Program-made: the position numbers and the translations under genes
NCBI RefSeq assembly: GCF_051628905.1
Contig: NZ_CP157575.1
Span: forward strand, 2,666,001 to 2,730,000
DNA: 64,000 bases
Reading direction: 5' to 3'
Source: Asaia sp037151935
GTDB lineage: Bacteria; Pseudomonadota; Alphaproteobacteria; Acetobacterales; Acetobacteraceae
Part shown: positions 51,501-59,932 of the stretch, piece by piece
Position numbering within the stretch: position 1 is the stretch's first letter
Layout: each line of letters begins with the position of its first letter
The notes under the pieces: generated by a model
What the model saw: the letters and a program-made list of their open reading frames with translations, nothing else
Told to the model about the DNA's origin: nothing
The model's database searches: none

Positions 51501-52877
51501 TTATCTGCCTTTGCGGCACAAGACATACAGCCCCAGGATGGCGGCAACGCTCACCAGGCTGGCGATAATGGTCTGTCGGCCCGCCGACTGCACCAGCATG
51601 GCAATAACGACCAGACCGATAGCACCGATGGTGCCGAGATTGAGCACCGTGCCGAAAGGCAGGGTGAAAGCGCGGTTCTGCGGGTCTGCAAGACGAAAGA
51701 CGCGATGAGACGAAACGATCAACCCGTAAATCAGCAGCATGACCGCGCCCGTCGCTCCGAGCAGAAAGGCAAAAATGAGCTTGGGGGACAGGATCGAGCA
51801 GAAGGCGACAACAAGCCCTACGAGGCTTGAGAATGTCACGGCGCGCTGCGGGACATGGCTGCGCGACAAGGCTGAGAACCATTGCGGCGCATCGTTGAGT
51901 TCGGCCAGACCCAGCAAGGTGCGCGAGGTGATGTAGATGCTCGAATTGAGACAGGAGAGAATAGCTGTGAAAACGACGATCTGCATCAGCGTTGCGGCGC
52001 CCGGCACGCCGATATGGCGCATCACCGTCACGAAGGGCGAATAGCCCGGTTCGATCGATGTCCAGGGCACCAGGGTCAGGATGAGCACCACGGAGAGCAG
52101 GTAGAACAGGGTCACACGCACGCCGATGGTACGGGTGACACGGGCCAGATTCTCCTCGGCATTTTCAGATTCTGCCGCAGCCACCGTCGCGGATTCGGAG
52201 CCGATCATCGAGAACAGCACGGTAGGTACTGTTGCGAGAACGGCCCCCCAGCCATGCGGAAAGAGGCCATCATGGTTGAAGACGTTGTGAATGATTTTCG
52301 GGTGGGGCCCAACGAAATGACTGAGGCTGAGCAGGCCAAGCGCGCAGAAGGCAATGATGGTGGCTACCTTGATGAGCGAGAGCCAGAATTCGCACTCGCC
52401 GAATACCCGTACCGAGACGAGATTGATCAGATTGACAGCGATGATGAGAGAAGGTGCCAGAAGCCAGACGGGCAGGTTGAACCAGTCCTGCATGGCAATT
52501 GCGCCGCCAATGGCTTCGGCGCCGATCGTCACCACCCAGAACAGCCAGTACAGCCAGCCAGAAAGAAAACCGGCCCAATGGCCATGCGCCGTGCGAATGC
52601 AATCGATGAAGGTGCCGATACCGGGCCGGGCGAGCAGCATCTCGCCGAGCATGCGAATCACGATGACCACCATGAGGCCAGTGCCCATATAGGTCAGCAG
52701 AATGGCTGGGCCTGCTGCGGCGATCGCGGCAGAACTGCCTATGAAAAGACCCGCTCCGATGACGCCGCCTAGCGCGATCATCGCGATATGGCGGTCCTTG
52801 AGCTTGCCACCATGGAGGAGCGGAGGCTCACCTTCGCGAGAAAAACCTTGGGGTGAAAGTTTATCTTTATCCATCAT
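51501..52877 (-). CDS. Amino acid permease, APC superfamily
   Basis: This 458-residue transporter has about 12 predicted helices. The family signature IALGGVIGAGLFIGSSAAI lies near residue 33 and FSMIGSESATVAAAESENAEE near 222, with the AAT-type ending. It resembles the GabP/proline-specific/D-serine-alanine-glycine (CycA-like) AAT group; the substrate is a small or aromatic amino acid and cannot be fixed by eye. Divergent argC starts 67 bases upstream. A D-serine route to the dsdCA locus is possible but would be speculation. Confidence 0.9.
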   Translation of the reverse strand: MMDKDKLSPQGFSREGEPPLLHGGKLKDRHIAMIALGGVIGAGLFIGSSAAIAAAGPAILLTYMGTGLMVVIVIRMLGEMLLARPGIGTFIDCIRTAHGHWAGFLSGWLYWLFWVVTIGAEAIGGAIAMQDWFNLPVWLLAPSLIIAVNLINLVSVRVFGECEFWLSLIKVATIIAFCALGLLSLSHFVGPHPKIIHNVFNHDGLFPHGWGAVLATVPTVLFSMIGSESATVAAAESENAEENLARVTRTIGVRVTLFYLLSVVLILTLVPWTSIEPGYSPFVTVMRHIGVPGAATLMQIVVFTAILSCLNSSIYITSRTLLGLAELNDAPQWFSALSRSHVPQRAVTFSSLVGLVVAFCSILSPKLIFAFLLGATGAVMLLIYGLIVSSHRVFRLADPQNRAFTLPFGTVLNLGTIGAIGLVVIAMLVQSAGRQTIIASLVSVAAILGLYVLCRKGR

Positions 52878-52944
52878 GCATTGGACAAAGCCATGTAAAT
52901 GCTTACTTCGTCCAGATGGAATATTTTAGTGAAGGAATGAATTG

Positions 52945-53850
52945 ATGACGCGGGTCTTTATCGACGGCGAGGCAGGAACGACAGGGCTGGGCATTCGCGA
53001 TCGCCTGCGCAGCCTGCCTGTCGAAATTCTTTCCATCGATCCAGCAAAGCGGAAAGACCCGCAGGCGCGTCTCGAGATGATGCAGTCGGCTGATATCGTC
53101 GTTTTGTGCCTTCCCGACGATGCGGCGCGCGAGGCCGTGGCTCTGGCTAAGGGTCTCGATAATGTGAAAATTCTCGATGCCAGCACCGCCCATCGTGTGG
53201 CCGCAAACTGGGAATATGGCTTTCCCGAACTCGACTCGAGTCAGGCTGCGCGTATCGCCGCGGCCCGTCATGTCGCCAATCCCGGGTGCTACCCGACCGG
53301 TGTGATCGGTCTGCTGCGTCCACTGGTCGCTGCCGGGCTCGTGCCTGCTGATCATCCGATCACCGTCAATGCCGTCAGCGGTTATAGCGGTGGGGGACGC
53401 AGCGAGATCGAAGCGCATGAGCACAAGGGCGGACCGGCTTTCGAGCTTTACGGGCTCGGGCTCGAGCACAAGCATGTCCCCGAAATCATGGCCTATGCCG
53501 GGCTGAAACGTCGGCCTCTTTTCGTACCCTCCATCGGTCACTTCGCGCAGGGCATGATCGTCTCTGTTCCGCTGCAACTGGCCGATCTGCCGGGCTATGT
53601 GCGGGTTTCGGATGTCGAAGAGTGCCTGAACGCCTATTATGAGGGTTCACGCTACGTTTCGCTTGCCTCACCCGATCTGGCGCGTCTGGACGCTGCCGCT
53701 CTTGCCGATAGCGACGAGATGGCTCTGCGCGTGCATGGCAGCGAAAAATGGCGCCATGTGCTGCTGACGGCCAGTCTCGATAACCTCGGCAAGGGGGCGG
53801 CAGGGGCCGCTTTACAGAATATCCGCCTCATGGGTGGTCTCGAAGACTGA
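52945..53850 (+). CDS. argC: N-acetyl-gamma-glutamyl-phosphate reductase, type 2 (ArgC)
   Basis: This 301-residue enzyme reduces N-acetylglutamyl phosphate to the semialdehyde in arginine synthesis. ATG 52945 is chosen, with GAAGGA upstream; the preceding TTG in the same frame is unneeded. The short (type 2) form is shown by FIDGEAGTTGLGIRDRLRSL at the N-terminus, the catalytic cysteine in ANPGCYPTGVIGLL and the C-terminal LLTASLDNLGKGAAGAALQN. A hairpin terminator follows at 53910. Confidence 0.96.
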   Translation: MTRVFIDGEAGTTGLGIRDRLRSLPVEILSIDPAKRKDPQARLEMMQSADIVVLCLPDDAAREAVALAKGLDNVKILDASTAHRVAANWEYGFPELDSSQAARIAAARHVANPGCYPTGVIGLLRPLVAAGLVPADHPITVNAVSGYSGGGRSEIEAHEHKGGPAFELYGLGLEHKHVPEIMAYAGLKRRPLFVPSIGHFAQGMIVSVPLQLADLPGYVRVSDVEECLNAYYEGSRYVSLASPDLARLDAAALADSDEMALRVHGSEKWRHVLLTASLDNLGKGAAGAALQNIRLMGGLED

Positions 53851-53909
53851 GTTTTTAACGCAACCGGACGAGAACCCCCGCGATATCAGTAAGTTGTTTC
53901 GCCGGAATT

Positions 53910-53931
53910 CTCTCCGGACGAGAGGTTTTTT
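53910..53931 (+). terminator. Rho-independent terminator after argC
   Basis: CTCTC (53910-53914), a CGGAC loop, GAGAG (53920-53924) and then G plus six T bases give a short but typical intrinsic terminator, 60 bases after the argC stop. Confidence 0.6.
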
Positions 53932-54076
53932 CGAAATTGTCGTGGGTGATGCCGTCGCCTCATTGAGTAAATGAAGTATTAATGCCCTGCTTGTCGCGCC
54001 TTATCAGTTACGTCCTGGTCATATCTTGTGACCTATAATCCGTAAGGCTTACTCTCGGGGAACGGGTGCGGTTCGG

Positions 54077-56047
54077 ATGAGTCGAAAGGGCAGCACGCAG
54101 ATGAGAGAAGCTCAGGAACCGACGAGATCATGTCTGACGGGTCACGTCCTTGACTGGCTTCCCATGCTGGTCTGCCATGTCGAGGCTGACGGGAAGATTT
54201 CTTATCTGAACCGGAGCTGGAAACATTTCTCGGGACTGACATCCGGTTCAGAGCCGCGCATGTGGACAGAGCTGCTTGCCCCGGAAGAGACACGCGTATG
54301 CCATGGCCCATCTCCGGCCTCTTATTCTGCGCAAAAAAACGTTTTGCTGCTTCATGCTGGCAGTCATCCAGTGATGACCGACCTGCACTGGCAGAAGATG
54401 GGCGCTACGGAAGGCGGCGGTTGGATTCTTTACTGTCATCCCGAGTTGGATTTCCCGCTTTTCGCCAATGGGTCAGACGTGACATGGCAGAGCAGACAGG
54501 CAGTACACGACCTGCCCATACGCAGTATTCCGAGTTCTCTTCGTGCTACAGAGCATTTACGGGCAGAAAGGCTTGCGGTTGTTCAGGCTGTAGACATATC
54601 CGGTGCGCCGGGGCCGACATCTTGTGCGGCTGTGGAGGAAGAGGGCGACGAGAATCAGCCGCTTTCTCTGGCACGTCTCGCGTCCTACACAGCGCGTCGC
54701 GCGTTCCACGCCCTGGGTCGCGAATTAGCGGCACGCCGCGAAACCGGAGAGCGTTTCGATCGCCTGACCGGCCTCTGCAACAGAGACGGTTTCGAGATCC
54801 GCTTGGAGCAGGCACTCGTCGACGCAGTGCCTGCCGGGCGCAGTATCGGTTTCCTGCTGGCCGATATCGATTATCTCGGTGACCTCAACAATCTTTACGG
54901 TAGGGATGTAGGCGATCAGGTCCTCAAATTTGTGGCAGGTCGACTCAGGCTTGTGACCGATCAGGATGACGACGCCGCCCGAACTGGAGATGATGAGTTC
55001 TCTGCGGTCATCACCGGTGAGGTAACGGCGTCGGTCCTTGCCGAGAAGGCCCAGTCGCTTCTCAGCTTTATCGATACGCCGTTCAGGATCGGCAACAGGC
55101 AGATCAGGTTCGGGGTGAGTGTCGGGGCAGCGCTCTACCCTCGAGATGGCAATGGAATCGTTCGTTTGCGCCACGCAGCCCAGCTGGCGTTGAACGATGT
55201 CAAGGCACATGGCCGCGGCGGATATCGGCTGTTCGATCAAAGCATGGCCCGGCGGAGTGAAGGCGTTACAGCCCAGACGAACGTCGTCAGACAGATGCTT
55301 GATCAGGATCTCGTCTATCCGGCCTATCAGGCCAAGGTGCGATTGCGTGATGGTCAGATCACGGGTGCCGAGGCGCTGATGCGCTGGCATCGTCGTAACG
55401 AGACCGAGAGCGGGCCGGATGCTTTCCCGGAGATTTTCCGTAATTACGATCTGGCCTCGCGCGTTTCTGCCAGGGTGCAGGAGCGTGTGTTCGAGGATAT
55501 CGGTCTGTGGATTCGGGCCGGGCTCATGCCGCCACCGATCTCGATCAATGTTGCGCCCGTCGAATTCATGCAGGACGACTATGCAGAAAAACTTCTCTCG
55601 CGGCTCGATAGCCATGGTCTGTCTGCACGACTGATCGAGCTGGAACTGACCGAACATGTTCTTTACCAGAACAGCGAGCACTATATTCATCGCGCCCTGA
55701 CGTTGCTGCGACGCGCAGGCGTGCGTGTCACGCTGGATGATTTCGGGACGGGCTATTCGTCTCTTGGTTTTCTCAGGGATTTTCCGGTCTCGTCCATCAA
55801 GATCGATCGCAGCTTCATCCGCAAGATCTGCTCGGAGTCATCCATGGAAGTCATCGTCGAAGCGATTATCCGTTTCGGCGAAGCCGTGTCCGTCGATGTC
55901 GTGGCCGAAGGGATCGAGACTGAAGCGCAGCTCGCCCTGCTGCGTCGCATCGGCTGTCCGACGGGGCAGGGGTTTCTGTTCTCGCCGCCGGTAGAGTCAA
56001 CGGGTTTCGCGCGCCTTCTGGCGGGGTCGCGTCGTTTCGATCTGTGA
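54077..56047 (+). CDS. PAS-GGDEF-EAL protein, degenerate cyclase, probable c-di-GMP phosphodiesterase
   Basis: This 656-residue protein has a PAS domain near the N-terminus (LDWLPMLVCHVEADGKISYL), then GGDEF (about 228-390) and EAL (about 405-650) domains. The GGDEF signature reads RTGDDEFSAV, the second glycine replaced by aspartate, so cyclase activity is doubtful and the domain may only bind GTP. The EAL domain keeps its catalytic set: GAEALMRWH, SINVAPVEF, ELELTEH, LDDFGTGYSSLGFL, IKIDRSFI, AEGIETEAQL and GQGFLFSPP. It should degrade c-di-GMP. There are no membrane helices. It is sole-standing, after the argC terminator and before tRNA-Leu. Confidence 0.92.
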   Translation: MSRKGSTQMREAQEPTRSCLTGHVLDWLPMLVCHVEADGKISYLNRSWKHFSGLTSGSEPRMWTELLAPEETRVCHGPSPASYSAQKNVLLLHAGSHPVMTDLHWQKMGATEGGGWILYCHPELDFPLFANGSDVTWQSRQAVHDLPIRSIPSSLRATEHLRAERLAVVQAVDISGAPGPTSCAAVEEEGDENQPLSLARLASYTARRAFHALGRELAARRETGERFDRLTGLCNRDGFEIRLEQALVDAVPAGRSIGFLLADIDYLGDLNNLYGRDVGDQVLKFVAGRLRLVTDQDDDAARTGDDEFSAVITGEVTASVLAEKAQSLLSFIDTPFRIGNRQIRFGVSVGAALYPRDGNGIVRLRHAAQLALNDVKAHGRGGYRLFDQSMARRSEGVTAQTNVVRQMLDQDLVYPAYQAKVRLRDGQITGAEALMRWHRRNETESGPDAFPEIFRNYDLASRVSARVQERVFEDIGLWIRAGLMPPPISINVAPVEFMQDDYAEKLLSRLDSHGLSARLIELELTEHVLYQNSEHYIHRALTLLRRAGVRVTLDDFGTGYSSLGFLRDFPVSSIKIDRSFIRKICSESSMEVIVEAIIRFGEAVSVDVVAEGIETEAQLALLRRIGCPTGQGFLFSPPVESTGFARLLAGSRRFDL

Positions 56048-56104
56048 CGTTGCTGTGTATCCGTTGCCTTTTTTTCTGAACCTCGCTAACAATTCGCCCA
56101 TCAT

Positions 56105-56188
56105 GCGAGAGTGACGGAACGGTAGACGTAGTCGGCTCAAAATCGACCGCCGCAAGGCATGGGGGTTCGAATCCCCCCTCTCGTACCA
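56105..56188 (+). tRNA. tRNA-Leu (anticodon CAA)
   Basis: The acceptor stem GCGAGAG (56105-56111) pairs with CTCTCGT (56178-56184; first pair G-U), with encoded CCA at 56186-56188. The anticodon stem-loop GTCGG-CTCAAAA-TCGAC places CAA at 34-36. The variable arm is long, as in class II tRNAs, and the T arm GGGGG-TTCGAAT-CCCCC is intact. Confidence 0.92.
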
Positions 56189-56290
56189 GATTTTTCATCG
56201 AAAACATGCTATTGACCGGGCCATGACTTGCGCCTTCAGGCCTGCCTCCGGCATATCTCGCGAACTTTCTTTCAGTTTGCCGGACCGATC

Positions 56291-57451
56291 ATGCCCCCAC
56301 GCCCTGTCAGAAAACCCGCCCGCCCGTTCTTTTCGTCAGGCCCCTGCGCAAAGCGTCCGGGCTGGACGCTGAACGCGCTCGATGGCGCGCTGCTCGGGCG
56401 GTCGCATCGTGCGCCAGAGGGCAGGGCGCGGCTCAAGGAGGTCATTGACCGTTCGCATAGCCTTCTCGAGGCGCCGGACGACTGGAAGATCGGCATCGTT
56501 CCCGCCTCGGATACCGGTGCGGTCGAGATGATCCTCTGGGCGCTGGCGGGCGAGCGCCCCATCGATGTGCTGTCTTTCGAAAGTTTTTCCGGGCTCTGGG
56601 CCCAGGATCTGCGTGATGTGCTCAAGCTCGAGGCGCTGACGGTCCATGAGGCGCCCTATGGTGCACTACCCGATCTGTCGGCGGTGGACTGGTCGCATGA
56701 CGTGGTCCTGACCTGGAATGGTACGACCTCTGGCGTCTGTGTGCCTGGGCCTGATGCGATTCCGGCCCAGCATGAGGGGTTGGTCATCTGCGATGCCACC
56801 TCGGCGGCATTTGCGATGGACCTGCCATGGGATCGTCTCGATGTCGTGACCTGGTCGTGGCAGAAGGCTCTGGGTGGCGAGGCCGCTCATGGCATGATTG
56901 CACTCAGCCCGCGCGCCATCGCCCGTCTGGAACAGGCCGCCCCGCGTCCGCTCCCCAAGATTTTCCGCCTGACCAATAAAAAAGGTCTGATCGACGCGAT
57001 CTTCTCGGGCGATACGATCAACACGCCGTCGATGCTTTGCGTCGAAGATGCGCTGGACGGACTGAGATGGGCCGACGCCATTGGCGGCCTCAAGGCGCTC
57101 AAGATCCGGTCACGGACCAATTTCGAGACGGTCGAACGCTGGGTGGCCCAGACCGACTGGGTAGAATTTTTGGCCGATGAGCCCAGCCAGCGCTCGACCA
57201 CCTCGATCTGCCTGCGCATCGTGGCGCCCTGGTTTGCCGGTCAAAGCGTCGAGAGCCAGCAGAAGATCGTCAAGGCTCTTACGGGCATGATTGCGGATGA
57301 AGGTGCAGGGTTCGACCTCGCTTCCTATCGCGATGCGCCGCCCGGCCTGCGTATCTGGGGTGGAGCCACCGTCGAGGCAGACGATATCGAGGCGCTTCTC
57401 CCCTGGCTCGACTGGGCCTATGACAGCGTCAGGATGGAATACAGCGTATGA
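56291..57451 (+). CDS. serC: Phosphoserine aminotransferase (SerC)
   Basis: This 386-residue class V PLP aminotransferase converts 3-phosphohydroxypyruvate to phosphoserine; it also serves pyridoxine synthesis. The chosen ATG 56291 gives the family N-terminus (RPFFSSGPCAKRPGW). Landmarks are VLTWNGTTSGVCVPG, CDATSAAFAMDLPWD, the PLP lysine in TWSWQKALGGEAAHG and the FSGDTINTPSM loop. This is the alphaproteobacterial form. Its stop overlaps hisZ by 4 bases, an unusual operon partner. Confidence 0.93.
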   Translation: MPPRPVRKPARPFFSSGPCAKRPGWTLNALDGALLGRSHRAPEGRARLKEVIDRSHSLLEAPDDWKIGIVPASDTGAVEMILWALAGERPIDVLSFESFSGLWAQDLRDVLKLEALTVHEAPYGALPDLSAVDWSHDVVLTWNGTTSGVCVPGPDAIPAQHEGLVICDATSAAFAMDLPWDRLDVVTWSWQKALGGEAAHGMIALSPRAIARLEQAAPRPLPKIFRLTNKKGLIDAIFSGDTINTPSMLCVEDALDGLRWADAIGGLKALKIRSRTNFETVERWVAQTDWVEFLADEPSQRSTTSICLRIVAPWFAGQSVESQQKIVKALTGMIADEGAGFDLASYRDAPPGLRIWGGATVEADDIEALLPWLDWAYDSVRMEYSV

Positions 57452-58593
57452 AACTGACCGACGAGCCCGATACAGCCCTGTTGCCTTCGGGGTTTATCGA
57501 CCTCCTCCAGCACGAGGCCGAGGCCGAGGCGCAGGGGATAGAATCCGTGATGGAGGTGTTCGCCGCTCATGGCTATGAGCGCGTCCGCCCGCCCTTGCTC
57601 GAATTCGAGACATCGTTGCTGCATGGCGCCGGTCAGGCGCTTGAGGAACAGACTTTTCGCCTGATGGACCCGGAATCGCGCCGCATGATGGCGCTTCGCC
57701 CGGATATGACGACGCAGATTGCGCGCATTGCCGCGACGCGTCTGGCAGCGACGTCGCGTCCGCTGCGTCTGTCTTATGCCGGGTCCTGTATTCTGGTCGG
57801 CACGCCAGGCCGTGAAGGCCAACGCCAGATCAGCCAGGCAGGGATCGAGCTGATCGGTGCCGATTCCGTCGAGGCCGATTGCGAGGTCGTGCTGATTGCC
57901 GCCGAAGCGCTCGAAAAGCTGGGTGTCGAGGAGTATTCTTTCGATCTTTCCTGCCCCGCTCTGGTTCAGGCGCTGGTTGCGCTGTCTGGTTATACGGGGC
58001 CGCGCCGTGCAGCACTGTTGCATGCGCTCGATCGCAAGGATATGGCTGCCGTCGCCGAGCTTGGCGGTCCGGTGGCTTCGGTGCTGACAGCATTGGTCGA
58101 GGCTTGCGGCCCGTCCGATGCCGCCTTGGCCATTCTCGAAAAACTCGATCTGTCGCCGGAGATCAGGCTTCATGCCGACCGTCTCGTTGCGGTCGTACGC
58201 GCGCTGCATGAGCGTGCGCCGCGATTGCGCCTGACGGTCGACCCGGCAGAGTTTCGTGGCTGGCAGTATCATACCGGAATCTGCATGACGGTGTTCGCCA
58301 GAAGCCAGCGTGAAGAGCTGGGCCGTGGCGGGCGCTATCAGGCTCAGGGTGAAGAGCCTGCCTGCGGTCTCACCTTTCGCCCTGAAATCCTGCTGCGGGC
58401 TGCCCGTCCGATCGTCTTGCGCCCTCGCGTCTATGTGTCCGCCGAGATGCAGGACTCACCGGGGGCTGCGCGGCTTCGCGAAGAGGGCTATGCCACGGTC
58501 GCCGGTCTCGACGCTGTCGAAGACCTGCCCGCCGAGGCACGTCGCCTGAATTGCACTTTCATATTCGTCGCTGACGAACTCATCACGCTGTAA
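57448..58593 (+). CDS. hisZ: ATP phosphoribosyltransferase regulatory subunit (HisZ)
   Basis: This 381-residue protein of class II aminoacyl-tRNA-synthetase fold lacks synthetase function. It pairs with a short-form HisG to give an active, histidine-sensitive first enzyme of histidine synthesis. Visible segments are AHGYERVRPPLLEFE, LEEQTFRLMDPESRRMMALR with PDMTTQIARIA, QISQAGIELIGADSVEADCE and GRGGRYQAQGEEPACGLTFR. HisG is not in the window. It overlaps serC and is followed by purA after 12 bases, so the three form one biosynthetic operon. Confidence 0.92.
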   Translation: MKLTDEPDTALLPSGFIDLLQHEAEAEAQGIESVMEVFAAHGYERVRPPLLEFETSLLHGAGQALEEQTFRLMDPESRRMMALRPDMTTQIARIAATRLAATSRPLRLSYAGSCILVGTPGREGQRQISQAGIELIGADSVEADCEVVLIAAEALEKLGVEEYSFDLSCPALVQALVALSGYTGPRRAALLHALDRKDMAAVAELGGPVASVLTALVEACGPSDAALAILEKLDLSPEIRLHADRLVAVVRALHERAPRLRLTVDPAEFRGWQYHTGICMTVFARSQREELGRGGRYQAQGEEPACGLTFRPEILLRAARPIVLRPRVYVSAEMQDSPGAARLREEGYATVAGLDAVEDLPAEARRLNCTFIFVADELITL

Positions 58594-58605
58594 AGGGATA
58601 AGAGC

Positions 58606-59895
58606 ATGTCCAACGTCACCGTCATCGGCACCCAGTGGGGTGACGAAGGCAAGGGAAAGATCGTGGACTGGCTGGCCAGCCGTGCGGATATCGTCGTCCG
58701 CTTCCAGGGCGGCCATAACGCCGGTCATACACTCGTGGTGGGCGATCAGGTCTACAAGCTCTCTCTGCTGCCTTCAGGCCTCGTGCGCGGCAAGACCGGT
58801 GTGATCGGTAATGGCGTGGTGGTCGATCCCGAAGCCCTGCTTTCCGAAATCGATCGTGTTTCCGCTCAAGGGCTGGTGGTCAATCCCGAGACGCTCTGGG
58901 TAGCCGATAATGTGCCGCTCATCCTGCCCCTGCATGTTGCCACTGACCGCGCCCGCGAAGCAGCCCGTGGCGATCGCAAGATCGGCACGACCGGTCGTGG
59001 CATCGGCCCAGCCTATGAAGACAAGGTGGCCCGTCGCGCCATCCGTCTGTGCGATCTGGCCGAGCCTGAAACGCTCGACTGGAAGCTCGACGAGCTGCTG
59101 CTGCACCACAACACGCTTCTGGCCGGTCTGGGTGCTGCGACCTTCACCAAGCAGGAAATCCTCGACCATCTGGCAAAGCTCGCCCCGCGCGTGCTGCCTT
59201 TTGCCTGCTCGGTCTGGGAGCGGCTGGATGAGGCGCGCCGCGCCGGGCGTCGCATTCTGTTCGAAGGCGCTCAGGCGGTCATGCTCGATGTCGATCATGG
59301 CACCTATCCCTTCGTGACCAGCTCGAACACTGTCGCTGCCGTTGCGGCCAGCGGCAGCGGTGTCGGCCCCGGTACGGTCGGTTTCGTTCTGGGCATTGCC
59401 AAGGCCTATACAACTCGCGTTGGTGAGGGACCGTTCCCGTCCGAGCTGTTCGACGATGTCGGCCAGAAACTGGGCGAACGCGGGCGTGAATTCGGCACGG
59501 TGACGGGCCGTGCGCGTCGTTGCGGCTGGTTCGACGCCGTGCTCGTGCGTCGCGCCGCCCGTGTGGGTGGCGTGAATGGTATCGCGCTTACCAAGCTCGA
59601 CGTTCTCGATGGGTTCGAGGAAGTGAAGATCTGCGTCGGCTATGAACTCGACGGCAAGGCGATCACATCCTTCCCGTCCAGCCCCGCCGCCCAGTCCCGT
59701 CTGAAGCCGGTTTTCGAATCCATGCCCGGCTGGCAGGAGACGACTTTCGGTGCGCGCAGCTGGGCCGATCTGCCTGCTGCCGCGATCAAGTATATCCGCC
59801 GCATCGAAGAGCTGATCGAGGCGCCGGTAACGCTGCTTTCGACCAGCCCCGAGCGCGACGATACCATTCTGATGCGCGATCCCTTCGAGGATTGA
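58606..59895 (+). CDS. purA: Adenylosuccinate synthase (PurA)
   Basis: This 429-residue enzyme joins IMP and aspartate with GTP for AMP synthesis. The N-terminus VTVIGTQWGDEGKGKIVDWL contains the conserved catalytic loop, followed by FQGGHNAGHTLVVGD and GTTGRGIGPAYEDKVARR. Also present are FEGAQAVMLDVDHGTYPFVT with SSN, GEGPFPSEL, TGRARRCGWFD, and TKLDVLDGFEEVKIC. Length is normal. It ends a serC-hisZ-purA run and is followed by a clear terminator. Confidence 0.97.
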   Translation: MSNVTVIGTQWGDEGKGKIVDWLASRADIVVRFQGGHNAGHTLVVGDQVYKLSLLPSGLVRGKTGVIGNGVVVDPEALLSEIDRVSAQGLVVNPETLWVADNVPLILPLHVATDRAREAARGDRKIGTTGRGIGPAYEDKVARRAIRLCDLAEPETLDWKLDELLLHHNTLLAGLGAATFTKQEILDHLAKLAPRVLPFACSVWERLDEARRAGRRILFEGAQAVMLDVDHGTYPFVTSSNTVAAVAASGSGVGPGTVGFVLGIAKAYTTRVGEGPFPSELFDDVGQKLGERGREFGTVTGRARRCGWFDAVLVRRAARVGGVNGIALTKLDVLDGFEEVKICVGYELDGKAITSFPSSPAAQSRLKPVFESMPGWQETTFGARSWADLPAAAIKYIRRIEELIEAPVTLLSTSPERDDTILMRDPFED

Positions 59896-59900
59896 GATGA

Positions 59901-59930
59901 AAAAGCGGGCCGAGAGGCCCGCTTTTTTTT
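59901..59930. terminator. Intrinsic terminator between purA and ahpF
   Basis: AAAAGCGGGCC, a GAGA loop and GGCCCGC with eight T bases form a strong GC stem with A-run and T-run on opposite sides, so it can terminate both convergent genes (purA stop 59895, ahpF stop 59933). Confidence 0.9.
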
Positions 59931-59932
59931 GC

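Noticed and set aside
55866..56207. Minus-strand frame reading GGFEPPCLAAVDFEPTTSTV
   Set aside because: This is the familiar false protein made by translating the complement of a tRNA-Leu gene (56105-56188).
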